Origin: Plantago major
Taxonomy: Eukaryota; Streptophyta; Magnoliopsida; Lamiales; Plantaginaceae
Reading direction: 5' to 3'
DNA: 64,000 nt
Assembly: GCA_026545765.1 (NCBI GenBank)
Contig: JAIFAC010000125.1
Location: forward strand, 1 to 64,000
This document shows, in pieces, positions 48,501 to 60,200 of the stretch. The first letter of the stretch is position 1, and each line of letters starts with the position of its first letter. The notes beneath the pieces were generated by a model. It worked only from the letters and a program-made list of their open reading frames with translations, was not told where the DNA came from and did no database searches. Position numbers and translations under genes: made by a program.

Positions 48501-49203
48501 ATGGCAAGGGGTCCAGGGCTGACTGGGCATCGTGATGCCATGATGCGGCCTCAAATGAGGTTTGTAGCAGAGATATGGGATCCCATTACTAGGCGTCCAG
48601 TCAGGATTGGCACATTCCATTCCCAAAGGGATGCTTCAGTGGCATACAATGCTGCAATTCCAAGATTTTATGGTCCGAGTATGGGAACTTCTGAATTGGT
48701 TCCCATAGGTCGCATAATATCAATTAATGTGGTAGATCCATCTCATGTTCCTCGCCCCCCAGCACCTCAACAACTAAGATCTGCTCCACTTCTACCAAGT
48801 CGTGTCAACATCAACTTATCCACATTACCATATAGTGTTCGACAATGTCTTATGGCTGAAATAGCAAGGCGAGACCAGAGTGAATCGCTTCGTGTCAATC
48901 ATGCTAGGTGCGATTCAATTCACCTCTATTTTGAATGAACCACCACCACAGGGAACTAGGAACCCCCGTGATTTTGACCTAAACATGCCACCACAAGGGT
49001 CAACTGGAATTCCCCGTGATTTTGACCTGAACATGCCACCACCTCAGGAGTCAACTGGGATTCTCCGTGATTTTGACTCAACATGCCACCACCTCGTGAG
49101 TCAACTCGATTCTCCGTGATTTTGACTCAACATGCCACCACCTCAGAGTCGACTAGAATTCCCGTGATTTTGACTCAACATGCCTCCTCCTGAAGATCAG
49201 TGA
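48501..49203 (+). CDS. Divergent AP2/ERF-like protein with tandem EAR repeats (frame-broken)
   Basis: An open frame 48,501-48,938 encodes an AP2-like domain at residues ~10-60: HRDAMMRPQMRFVAEIWDP, then RIGTFHSQRDASVAYNAA and RFYG. The AEI.DP, GTF and A..AY..A..RF.G landmarks match ERF domains. The usual RPWG and VWLGTF tryptophans are replaced (RPQM, VRIGTF), so standard GCC-box binding is doubtful. After a frame change between ~48,900 and 48,945, a second frame carries RDFDLNMPP units, the DLNxxP form of the EAR repressor motif. Five nucleotide repeats follow and end at TGA 49,201-49,203. Units 3-5 are out of frame through one-base losses (GACTCAACATG vs GACCTGAACATG). Inferred role: transcriptional repressor, if expressed. 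It may be a pseudogene or carry sequence errors. No intron seen. A MITE lies ~0.6 kb upstream. Confidence 0.65.
48953..49192 (+). repeat. Five-unit minisatellite encoding EAR-type motifs
   Basis: Units centre on CGTGATTTTGACC at 48,970, 49,018, 49,069, 49,118 and 49,166, spaced 48, 51, 49 and 48 bp. Units 1-2 translate to RDFDLNMPP in the same frame. The near-trinucleotide spacing suggests expansion under coding constraint. Confidence 0.9.
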
Positions 49204-50284
49204 GACTTTGTTATAGCCTTCAATCTCCTTATGTTGTTTTGCTAAGAAAGTTTATAAGCACACCATAAATTGAATTTACTATATGTATTAATGAAGAATT
49301 ACTTTCGATGTACTAAACCTCATTTTCCAAGAAGTTCAGTGTGCTCGAAGTGTATACATAAAGTATATGTTGCTCATCAATAAACTTTGGTTTGGATTTG
49401 TCATTCGTATAGCGTGTTGTATATATGTATATGATAATTGTATCAATCATGTCATTTAACTCTCTTTACATTTAAAAGGTCAAATGGAAAATGAATCAAC
49501 TTATATACATTCAGTAAAGATGATTATTTATTCCACTTTATATGGATATTACATGTTTTGTACTACTATGTGGCCACCTTGACCCTACCATCTTGACATG
49601 CAAGCAGTAGTAGAGAGATTTCTAATTATTTGCCAGACTCGAGTGCCAGTTCCAGTATCTCAGGAGCCACCAACGACAATTCTTCGGGAGCCATAGCTTC
49701 AGTATTATCGTGCTAGCTACTATTATTATGGATACAAGTATACACTATGATCAGGCACGTTCTTGTCGACAGACCATTGGGGGGGCTTTTGGATTATGTG
49801 GAATACCTTAGAGTTTGATATAATTGTGCATGATGTTGGGGATCGTCTGGTACATTTCAGAATTGTGAAACCTCTTCAACCCTTGCATCCAAACCATTAG
49901 AATCAGGTATAGAATAATTTATATTTACTTTCTTCCTCTGTTCATGACCATTGGGTTGCTTTACGTAACTTTAATCTACTTTGCACCCGTAGGAAAAGGT
50001 TGGGGGTTGGAGGAGGCCTAAATGGTTTAGTATCCATAGTTTTTTCTTCTTTTCTTATAGGTTGTTATTTGTGGGTTAGATATTTGGAATTTGTGGGCCT
50101 TCCTTTACTTGATCAAACTGTCAATTTGGGCCGACCTTTATTTGTGAAGGCCTTGATCATGTGTATGCGCGCGCCAATGGGTCTTGATCCCACCTTATTC
50201 CAAACACATTTGTTAGGTACTATACTTTTAGTTCTGACAAATGGTACAGTACTTTTTGTTCTATATTCGGAAGGCTGAGCCTCA
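49204..50284. other. 3' flank of AP2-like gene; unrecognised coding-like pieces
   Basis: 49,640-49,740 and 49,790-49,900 contain short open pieces (for example IIVHDVGDRLVHFRIVKPLQ) that look protein-like but match no family I know. 50,000-50,278 is open on the plus strand (92 codons, hydrophobic), also unrecognised. These may be relics of a retroelement adjoining the family B LTR. Confidence 0.3.
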
Positions 50285-50775
50285 CTCTCAGAAAGTACGG
50301 ATTGTGCATTAAATGCATTGTACCTTTTGCTTTTCCGTATTCCAACGAATAGAAAGATAACTCCGAAAGTTTTGAGTAGTCTTTCTATTCTATCAGTAAG
50401 CTTTGATTATCAGAAAGTTGTTTCTTAGCACAACCTACCATGTCATATAGATTTTCACTTATGTCTCGAAGCTTTTTTATGTACAAGCTTTTTGAGAGTT
50501 GTAGTCTTGTTCTCAGAAAACTTATTCAGTTTTCATTGTGTCTTCTACTCTTCGTAGCTTCCTTGCTGATGATGTCTTGGTCTTCTCCAGAAAGATAAAA
50601 CAATAAAAATTACATAGAGACCTGACATCCTATACAAGTTACTACTCTAAAAGTCTAAGTAAATTTCATCTTTTACAATCTCCGTCAGAAACCTATGGAC
50701 TAAGAGTACTTTAAACTTGTTGAGAACTAAATAGTCAGTGTTGCTCATCATAATCTAGAAGTTTAATTCTAACAA
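50285..50775 (-). repeat. Family B LTR, truncated
   Basis: Shares the ATAAAAATTACAT...GACCTGACATC... GACTAAGAGTACT... GTTGCTCATCATAATCTAGA series with the other two copies. The right end AGTTTAATTCTAACA gives a minus-strand LTR start TGTTAGAATTAAAC. The far half is missing. Confidence 0.55.
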
Positions 50776-51791
50776 TATCAATGTTACATCGTTGTCATAC
50801 ATTAATGCGGCATTTCCTATGATATTGTATTTATATCAATGCTACTGCATTGCCGCAGCATTGCATCTGGAACTAATGTTTATCGCATCACTGTGTCCTA
50901 TATTCTTTATATAATCAAACTAGACTCAATCTTCTGAAATTGTTAAGATCAATACTAAATTCTTGTACAAATGAACAAATTATGGAAGAAAATAAGAGGT
51001 ATAATTAAAGTTGAAATGGTTCAATTTGAAATTAACTTTGATGTAATTAACTCCGGTGAGGTCACCGGAAATGTCTTCGGTCGTCGGAGTAGTCTCCAGT
51101 GAGGTCAGTGGTCACCGGGGTAGTCTCCGATGAGGTCGTTGGAGTCGTGCCGAACACTCGCCAGAGAAGATATATAGTGAGGATGAAGGGTATTCTTTTT
51201 AATTTTATTATATATTAAAACTTAATAATAATATGTAATTTTAATAAAGAGTATAAATGTGTAATTACATTTACTTAATCTATTATAGATATTTAAATCT
51301 ATGTTTTAATATTTTATCATGCCACATGTCAAGTTTTAAAAGGTGTACAAACAATGATACAATGCGAGAAGTCCTAAATTTAACGAATCCCCATAAAATT
51401 ACTTCCTCCCGCACCTAACTATCTCCGCATCACCGCGCATACCACTTATAGTTTGAATTGTCCCCATGGTGAGGGTGTATGATACTTGATGTTTGTTGGT
51501 TGTAACCAGGATTTTTTTTAATTATCAGTACGTTTGTAGTTAATTTTTTGTTTTTAATTGCTAATTTTTCTTGGTTGTTGTTTGATCTTCTGCACATAAA
51601 CTAAGTGCTAAGTGTATTGCATACTTGGTCATTGTTACTATATACTATTAACAGAGCATTTAACATCTAGGTGGGTAGTTTAAGCCAGGGCTTAACAATA
51701 TGCTACTTGTTCCAAACTTCCAATGGTGAAATTTGGTGTTCCTAATTTCATAGCAAGTAGTAACATTAGCTTAATGAACCAAGAAAGATGG
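50776..51791. other. Intergenic, no gene seen
   Basis: Mostly AT-rich. 51,050-51,150 has repeated CCGG(T/A)GAGGTC and GGTAGTCTCC phrases, but no open frame of note. Confidence 0.4.
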
Positions 51792-52061
51792 ACTTCCTCC
51801 GTCCCGGAAATAACTTCCCATTTTGCCATTTTTATTCCAAACAAAACATCTCATTTCCAAACATCTCATTTTTTGAATCGCCACCCAACTTTAACATTAA
51901 ATATATTCAAAAGTAAACCCATTAACTTTATTTTATCCAACTTTCAACCTCAAAAATCAATTTGAGGTACCTACTAGTACTATTTTATCTAAAAGTAATA
52001 TATATCTTATTTTCTCCATCCAAAAAGTAAATGGAAGTTATTCCCGGGACGGAGGAAGTAG
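51792..52061. mobile_element. Complete Stowaway-like MITE (family C)
   Basis: Left ACTTCCTCCGTCCCGGAAATA and right (reverse complement) ACTTCCTCCGTCCCGGGAATA form long inverted repeats continuing into AACTTCC(C)ATTT. About 270 bp. A relative at 54,573-55,225 carries a hAT insertion; here the corresponding target CCTACTAG (51,970-51,977) is uninterrupted. Confidence 0.85.
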
Positions 52062-53089
52062 TATATATAAATTTTAATCACTCACAAAATGGCAAAATCA
52101 GATTTCAACAAAAAAATTCTGAATTATACTCGGTTAATTAACTACTACACAACAAACATGCTCTTCAATTCATCAAATGGCAACATTCAGTTAGATGCAA
52201 CCGTGATATGCAGCTAAATAATTTAGGCTTCTTTCTAGTATTAAAAAGGAAAGAGAGTTCAACGACGATACCCATGTTGTTTGAAGTTGAAATGCAATTT
52301 CAGAATCTGGCCTTCCAAAGTACATCTGAATCTGTTTTTCCTTGAGCACTCTCATTCATCATTCACAATCCCAAACGCAATTGACATATTTAGGCTTAAT
52401 GTTTCATATTTCATATTTCATTTTATTACAATTAACCCCTTAAAATTTTCAAGTTATAATAAATAAGCCTTAATGTTTTAAATTTTCATATTTTCATCTA
52501 TGTTCTTCTTCAAATCATTAAAAAACAAAAAATGAAAAATGGAGCTTCCATGGAAGCTTCAATGGAGCTTCCCCTTTTTCAATCTTTTTTTTAGTTGTTT
52601 TTTATGAAGAAGAAGAAGATGGATAAAACTATAAAAAGTTAAAACTTTGGGGTTTAATTTGAAAGTTTTAGGAATTATATTGAAGTATTATGTCTATATT
52701 GTAAAACGCAAAATATTTGAGACAAATGTGTAATAAGATGATACTTGTATTTTAAAAGAAATGCTTAAATAGAGGGGCAAACTAGACTTTTTGCCAAAAG
52801 TCAAACTTTACGCTTCGGACGACTTCATCAGAATTTTGAATCGTTAGGACCTAATCGCTCGGCATCTAAAAAGCGGTCATGTAAAATTCCTATAATATAA
52901 TAATAAAAGGTGTATAAACACATTTTGGTTTTTGAATGTAAAATAAACAAATACGAAAAAGAAAATATTTTTGATTTAACTGGGAAATCGATTTTCCCCA
53001 ATTTTATAATTTTTTTGGGTTTATGTTGTACATAATGAAAGACAGTGCAGAAAGTAAAAAAAGCGAAAGGAAGAATTCAATTTCTCTGG
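52062..53089. other. AT-rich intergenic DNA with a 16-bp palindrome
   Basis: No gene visible. AGCTTCCATGGAAGCT at 52,543-52,558 is a perfect palindrome flanked by partial copies of TGGAGCTTCC. Confidence 0.45.
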
Positions 53090-54384
53090 TCGAAACTTGC
53101 TTGAGCATTAAGTGTCCCCGATGAAAGCCAAATTTTGATGCGATTCAGAATTTAATATCGCTAATGCCCGCAATCCGTAAATACAATCAAAATTAAATTT
53201 ATTTTATGTCTAAGTCCTCAAATCCACGCTTTATAGCGATTGTCGACTTGCATGTCGCTCTCCATGCATACACTTAGCATAGAACAAGCAAATAACGAAT
53301 TGTTTAATGTGCTAAAAGCATTAATAAGCAGTTGAATTCTAACAGTTTTTGTTATCAAAGGAGGTTGTGAAGCGTAAAGGTCCCCCGACCTAGCTCGTAC
53401 TATGCTACTCCCAACTTCCTAATTATCATACTACGTAATTACCTCTAATGACAGCAAGGCATAATACTAAACATCAAGGCGCAGTCGATACCAAGATTCT
53501 TTACTCACTCAATGAAACCGTGTCACTCAATGTAACATCACGCCACGAAGGACGTATAGAGTTGTATAATCACAGATTACGTCTAATAACTATTTCATTA
53601 ATGTATCACGGTGTATAAAGAAGTAGCACAACAGAGTTTCGGCGGTTCGCCTTTACAATAAGTGTTTAGCTACTCATAGTCAAAGCATACTTAGCAAAGG
53701 AAGAAATCAAAAACAAGAAGAGAAAGAGAAAGCTTAGTCTTTGATGTCTTCGTGTTGCTGCTAGGGTTTCCTCCTTGTTGTTGCAGACGGCCAGGGTTTT
53801 GCGGTTTTGGGGTTTCACTTCCCCGATCTCTCAAGAGAGCTGCTTTGATTACGGTGTGTGATTACGAGACCCCAATACACTTATTTATAGATAAATTTCA
53901 TGCTCCAATTTCTAGGATGTATAAGGAAGGTTAAATGGGCGCTAGCTTCATTGGACATCGAAAATAGTCCGCTTTCTAGATTCTTCTTGATCATGATCAC
54001 CGGTGGTCGCAATACCTTGATGTGCGCTTTCTGCGCGCTATTTTGTCTTGTGGCTTGATTTGGGGCTTCGTAACCTCGTTATTTTGAAAAGTGTCATTCT
54101 TCAGCATTTCATGTTTTTTCGAGAGCTTCGTAACGGTAGGTAGCATGACTTTATCGGACTTCTCTAGCTTCATGTAGGATTAAATCGTATTTCCTTATTT
54201 TCCTCGACGGCATAAATATGACGTTTTGGCACCGGAAAACGTGTAATTCCTTGAAAACACGATCATGACCTACAAAATACACAAGAATTGGTAATTTGCC
54301 ATAATATGATGTAAATATTGAATCTTGGGAAAAAACGAGAGTCTAAAAGCATGCAAAATCGCACATTTCATTGTCACATCATCC
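53090..54384 (-). repeat. Family A LTR, near-complete, reverse orientation
   Basis: On the minus strand it begins TGTGACAATGAAATGTGCG after a purine-rich tract (GGAGGAGGATGA). It continues through TGCCGTCGAGGAAAATAAGG, AACGAGGTTACGAAGCCCC, the ATAAATAAGTGTATTGGGG leader and a GGGTTTC-type block, then the GGCGAACCGCCGAAAC segment. The far end is uncertain. This copy lacks the CACTA and Tat insertions and shows the LTR is ~1.3 kb. Confidence 0.65.
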
Positions 54385-54572
54385 TCCTCCTGCAACCAAC
54401 CACACCTCTCATGGTTTAGCGGTTGGTTTGACTCTTACATCATTTGTAATCAATGTCCAAACCTTTGTGCCAGCTCAGTTATTCTAGGACTGATTATCGT
54501 GTGATATGATGGCCACACTGTACCAACATGTCGTTTCATGTGCACCCGGATACCAGTAGGGGTGATCATAAA

Positions 54573-55225
54573 CTCAATATCATTATTTTATCTAACTTTC
54601 AACTTTAAAAATCAATTTGAAATACCCACTAGTAGGGGTGATCATAAAATCCGAAATCCGAAAATCCGATCCAATCCGATCCGACCCGATGTATTCGGAT
54701 CGGATTATGGATTATGATATTTTAGATCCGAAGATTTCCGGATTAATCCGAAAATCCGAATTAATATATATATATATATATACACACACACAAAGTTTTC
54801 CCCTTATTCACCCAAACAAAATACAAAATAGAAAGTTAGCCCAAACAAAATACAAAATAGAACATAGAACTCCAAACTTTTTGTATTTATTGTTTTGAAC
54901 TTGAAGTAAACTTGTGAACTTTATTTTGTTTATTTTGAATGTGGAACTACTGAACTAGTATTTAATTTGGCTACGAAATGCTATTTTAGTTTTTTTTTTT
55001 AATTAAAGTTCGGATTAAATCCGATCCAATCCGAACTTTTTCGGATTGAGCCTTTAGTGATCCGAAACTTCGGATTGATCCGAACTTCGGATCGGATTGG
55101 ATCGGTTTAATCCGAACGTGCACCCCTACCCACTAGTACTATTTTATCAAAAAGTAATATGTATCTTATTTTGTCCACCCAAAAAAGTAAACGGGGAGTT
55201 ATTCTCGGAATAGAAGAAGTAGTAT
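54573..55225. mobile_element. MITE family C copy split by a hAT element
   Basis: 54,573-54,632 (TTATTTTATCTAACTTTCAAC ... AATACCCACTAG) and 55,129-55,225 (CCCACTAGTACTATTTTATC ... AGTTATTCTCGG) align with 51,900-52,050. The left inverted repeat is missing and replaced by an 18-bp copy of the hAT end at 54,555-54,572. Confidence 0.8.
54633..55128. mobile_element. Non-autonomous hAT-type element, 496 bp
   Basis: Ends TAGGGGTG...CACCCCTA with a perfect 8-bp duplication CCCACTAG (54,625-54,632 and 55,129-55,136). Both subterminal zones are filled with ATCCGA/TCGGAT motifs in alternating orientation, the usual layout of hAT transposase sites. An (AT)n(AC)n microsatellite lies at 54,764-54,791. 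No transposase is encoded. Confidence 0.9.
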
Positions 55226-55289
55226 CTTTTAACATTTTTAACATAAATTTAAAAATTAAGAGATGTTCAAAGAAAAATATTTAAATAAT

Positions 55290-55460
55290 CTACTCCCTCG
55301 ATCCCAATCTCAAATTTTCCATTTTATGTTTTGTTTGTCTCAATTCCAGCTTCTCAAACCTTATATGAAAATTTTATCTCCTACTTTATTCACCCTCTCA
55401 TACTTGTTAACTCTCCATTCTTTTATTCATTAAATGTTGCTCTTCCTAAATTGTTCATAT
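55290..55460. mobile_element. Stowaway-like MITE fragment
   Basis: Starts TACTCCCTCGATCCCAATCTC, with CTCCTACTTTATTCACCCTCTC internally, like the MITEs flanking CCS. The right end is absent. The following 55,461-55,850 is AT-rich with no gene. Confidence 0.55.
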
Positions 55461-55924
55461 ATATTTATATAATTTACTCTTAGCCTTCTTGTTCAATTCA
55501 ATTAGAAATTGAATTCAGGACATATGGATTAATTAACTACATGAAAAGTCAATATTTTTCTAATTAAAAAAATCATATTTTTCTAAATGTATGGATCACC
55601 ACCTTGTTTATATAATGTAGTGTAAATTTTTGTTGTATTTACAAAAATCAATTCTTTTGCTCTCAATGAAACTTCCCTTTCTTTAGATATTGATAAAAGA
55701 ATAAAAATAAAAATCCATGTACTTTGGTTGTACTCGAATGTACTAAGGATTACAATTTATGACGACACCTTAACTCCATGTACTACATTGTACAGTACGA
55801 TCATTTGGAAAAATGTTTGGTACAACTCCCTCCAATCTATCCAAAATAAAAGCCCCATTAACAATGCCTTTTCTTTCAGTTCATTACCACATTCTTAAGC
55901 CAAAAATCTTCTCCAGTTGTTGAA

Positions 55925-56711
55925 ATGGATCAGGCCTTGAATCCCGGTAATAATATTTTTCAAGTTTTTTATGTTGCGGTACATTTTCGATCTTCTTGAA
56001 GCTTACAATTTTTTGTTTTCTGTTTTTGCTTTTTACCTGCAGGACGATGTGTTATTGCAGGACTTACTGGTGAGTTCTTGAACATTTCTTCATCTCCTAT
56101 AATGATGATCGGTCGATGAAACCGTGGTTTGTGGTGCAGATTTTGTTGGTCCAGCCGCGGTTGCAGAATTCAAGGGACCGGTTATCTATGGTGTGGTTCG
56201 ATTAGCTCAAGTGAACATGGAATCAGCAAGAATCGAAGCTAACTTCAGCGGTTTGGCACCTGGAAAACATCGTTGGTCCATAAACGAATTCGGTAATTTG
56301 ACAAAGGGTGCAGCAAGCACTGGTAAGGTGTTCAATCCAACTAATCATAGGACAAAGGTAACAGTATTTTTCCGCTCAAAATACTCTACCTCCTTATAAG
56401 CATCAATCCATACCGATGATATTCTTTAACTTTTACCACATGATTTTTTCAACTTTCAGCCACTTGGTTACCTGGGAACATTAGAGGTGGATGATAAAGG
56501 CGACGCAGTCTTTTCTGGTGTCAAAAATAAGGTGAGCGTTTCTGATCTTATTGGACGGGCCATTGTGGTGTATGAAACAGAGGATAAGCTTGAAGAGGAG
56601 GGTCTTACCGCAGCTGTGGTGGCTAGAAGTGCCGGAGATGGAGAGAACTGCAATAAGCTTTGTGCTTGTGATGGCACTACAATTTGGGAAGCAACCAATG
56701 CAAATTTGTGA
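55925..56711 (+). CDS. CCS-like protein lacking the copper-binding exons
   Basis: A second CCS-type gene, 15 kb downstream of and in the same direction as the first. Predicted exons: 55,925-55,946; 56,043-56,069; 56,140-56,357; 56,460-56,711, all GT-AG; 172 aa. Lengths of the second and third (27 and 218 nt) equal CCS exons 2 and 5. Exons 3 and 4, encoding MxCxxC and most of domain I, are deleted, leaving a 70-bp intron. Deletion alone would break the frame, but exon 1 ends two bases shorter in phase, so the chain reads through as MDQALNPGRCVIAGLTDFVG into domain II (VAEFKGPVIYGVVRLAQVN) and domain III with CxC (LCACDGTTIWEATNANL). It ends four residues before the CCS terminus. No transit peptide remains. 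Function unknown: possibly a SOD-interacting protein without copper delivery, or a decaying duplicate. Confidence 0.75.
56462..56482 (+). promoter_or_regulatory. Eroded miR398 site in CCS-like gene
   Basis: Homologous to 40,453-40,473 but reads GGTTACCTGGGAACAT. Relative to miR398 there is a new mismatch at position 14 and a G:U pair at position 2, on top of the wobble at 8. Slicing is predicted to be weaker. Confidence 0.6.
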
Positions 56712-57213
56712 TCAATGTTTGCATATAACACAAGTACATTGTTGAAGTACAAAGCAAGAACACTATGTGATAGGAGGGTTTCTTGATTCTGCTATGAAAT
56801 TCTATGCTTTTGTTTTATACCGTAATGGCTTGAGGAATCTATGAGGGTCACATGCTTTTCTAGGGTTTCTCAGGCAGGGAAGCCTAAACACCATAGTATA
56901 CGACTACGTTAATGCAAACCCCCTTGCAACAGTACACACGATTTTACTGCATGTTCTTGCAAATCACAACATTCTACTGAACAAAACATGATTTATTTGG
57001 ACCGTTTCTGATATCAGATGCAAGAATAACAGAATATAGACATAAGACATGGACTTCCACAGAGTTTTGCAGCCTAAGCCCACATGGGGTTTTCACGTTT
57101 GGCATATGCCTGCTCTAACCGAGATCTTTGGGGATGATTCCGTAAAAAGAACAATGTATAGTACATCTCAGCCAAAAATGCTAATTCTAGTGAGTAAATT
57201 TCAGGCACCTACC

Positions 57214-60200
57214 TCAATAGTTGCGAGAGGTGAGTAGTCCATCTTTCTTGGCCATTTCATAAAGAGCAATAGCCATCAGTACTTTTGCATCAGCAGTCGC
57301 CCGCCATAGATTCTTGTACGGTACTACATGGACCTTGATAAATTCACCATGATCTCGAAGGCCTGTTTCTTTCCCTTGTAGCTGTGTAATTACCTCTTTA
57401 TCAACACTTCCTCTATACAAAAACAAACCAAGATCTTCATCGCATCCGCCCTGAGTTAACAAAAGTATCAGTTACTTGTCACTGAAATTTGCAGAAAGAG
57501 TGGACAAGATTTTTTTTTATTGCAATTGCATGTAAACTATCCATAGCATAGTTGTCTGTCACTGGCACGCACAAGAGAATTGTACCTTAAGTGAACTTGA
57601 GGACTGCTACATGCCTACATGATCAAACTTACTATAGTATTGTATTGGTTTTAGTATCGTTACAAGAAGTTATTATTTCCATTTTCCAGGACTTGACATG
57701 AAAATAGTGGACAATAAGAACCAAATCATCGGTGGCCAAGTTGTGAGTGGTAAACCATATGCCAAAATGCCCAAGATTGTCAGTAACTTGGCATATTCAA
57801 AGATCATTTTCATAAATTACAGGCTGTTGGCAGTTTTAGTCCTAAAGAATCAACTAGTTTCAGTTTTGTTATCTTCTATTTTCGGGCCAATCATGCAATT
57901 GATCTGCAATTCATTAATAGTTCCACTTTTACTCAAACAACTACTGCTGTCCAACTCATGAATAGAGGTCTCACCGGCGAGGGAAAAACCCTGCATCCAG
58001 TCGATGGATCTAGGAAGGCAGTGAGATCAATTACATCTTCCAGATTTAAATGTAGGCCAGTCTCCTCTTCAACCTGTCATATGTAAGTGTAAAGAAGAAA
58101 AATGCAGCAACTTCAGCATGTTCATAATGTAGATACATTTTTACATTCGAACTGTCATAGTGATTAGTGATAAACAAATAGCCTGGAAGAGGAACAAATT
58201 TTAATGGAATTGAAATAAACTATTTGTGCAAACTAAGAGTAAGATTTATAATTTACCCTGAACAGAATAATGCTCAAGAAGAAAGTACTGAAAACCATAA
58301 TTTTGGTCATCTAAATCATATTCACTAACAGCTCTTGGTCAAAGCACGATTTTGGTAATGAAATTTCACAAGCGAATGGAAATTGTGAAAGACCACCACA
58401 AGCTACCAAGATACTCAACATAACTAAGCTCTAAAATGTTGAAGCCGAGCAGCCAAAGGAATGAAAAAAGGTCTATCTCAATCAATTCTAAAGGCTTCAT
58501 GCAAACAATGAAATACTTGAAGTTGGTATGAGACAGAGACCTCGCGGATAGCAGTTCCAGCTATATCACCTTTGTCATCATCCAACATCCCAGCAGGTAG
58601 TTCCAAGATAAGCTTCCCAACTGGGACCCTAACCTTCCATGTTCAAGCAAGCAGATCAAGCATACATCGGTACATGTGCTGATTGTAACTCAAAGAAACA
58701 AAAAAAAAAAAAAAAACAAAGGCTACCTGTTCTGTGAGAACAGCATATGTTTCTCCATCTGATTCCAAAAGGATAAGCACTGCAACTGCAGGCCCTCGTG
58801 CAAATACAATACCAGGAACCTGTACATATATCAAGCAAACATAAATTTACAATCCTCGAAGGCAAAAGATTAGAGAGAAAATCCATTGGGACATTTAAGT
58901 AAAATTTATTTACAATCTCCAAGAAAATTAAGAACTTGTAACTTGTAAGTTACTAACAGAATATTATTGCAAGTGTAATGTTCATAACAACACTTTCAGC
59001 AGCAGAAGTTTATCCTCTAGATCCAATTACCCATTTCACTTGGGAAAGAGCACTCAATAAGAAAACTAAATCAGTACAGCAGAAAAGATTAAGAACACTC
59101 TGAATGCGGCATGTAGATTTTAAACTACCTTTTTCCCACTTTGATTGTCAATTACGCCTGCTGTGAACTTCAGAAACCCAACACGACTACTAAACATATC
59201 TACGCCTGCTCCAGAAACATAGAAACAACATAAAAAGGAGTCTCTAATAGAAATTGGTGATTTGCAACATTTTCATACCCCATTAGTATCAGCATCCACA
59301 ACCGTGCTTGGAGATAAGATAATAAGCTCACCATTCTTACAGTGGTATTTAACTAAAACAACCAAAATGTAAACACTGACCACTGATGCTGAAAGCTTGC
59401 AACATATAGAAGAAATCACACAAAAAGTATACCTAGATGTACAGATGACATATAGAAGAAACTTGTTCATAGCAGCGAAAATATCAAGACATGGTACAGT
59501 ATGAGGTGCATTCAAACTGCTCAATTGTAAAACATAGTATTGATCTTTTCTTTGAATGATAACAAGCTCCCCAACAAGACACTTGAGGAAAAGATTATGA
59601 TGATAACAAATTTGAAAAATATTGGTTATTACTAATAAAGTAACAGCGAAATTGGTTGGTAAAAGATTTGCTGTTTTTCAAATGGGAAGCAGTTAGTCTG
59701 ACCACCAAGAAATTTTAAATGGCGCAGAGTATAAAGTTTTGAGAAAGCAGTAACACCACCTGGATCGAGAGGATTAATTCTTTCTTGAAGCTCAATTGAT
59801 AGTCAACACATTAATGAGAAAGTAATTTATCTATATTTACTACGTGATCAGCGGTCAGGATAAGCACCATAACATATAACTTTAATATGTTTTGCAATCA
59901 ACAACTACTCCAGTGTGTATAAAGGTTTAATCATTACGATACAATGCCCAGAAAAGAGGATTAAATGAGTCCCTTGTATGAACAGCTTGAACTGATCTAT
60001 TTTAGCAAAATTTTGACATCACTCCAAGATCACTTAATCAGAACCAAGTACAAAGAAACCACAAATGATAAATCTACAGAAATTGGCATGTATAGTCAAA
60101 CAAATAGAAATCCAATTCAACATACAAACATCTAATTCTCACAAAACTTTAGCACTAGAACATCATAAGTGGAAGACAGAACATTTGCCGGAGAAACCTG

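Noticed and set aside
48905..48950. A ~45-bp intron joining the AP2 and EAR frames of the AP2-like gene
   Set aside because: GTGCGA...CACAG would be shorter than normal plant introns and the phase is not better than a simple indel; a frame change is more likely.
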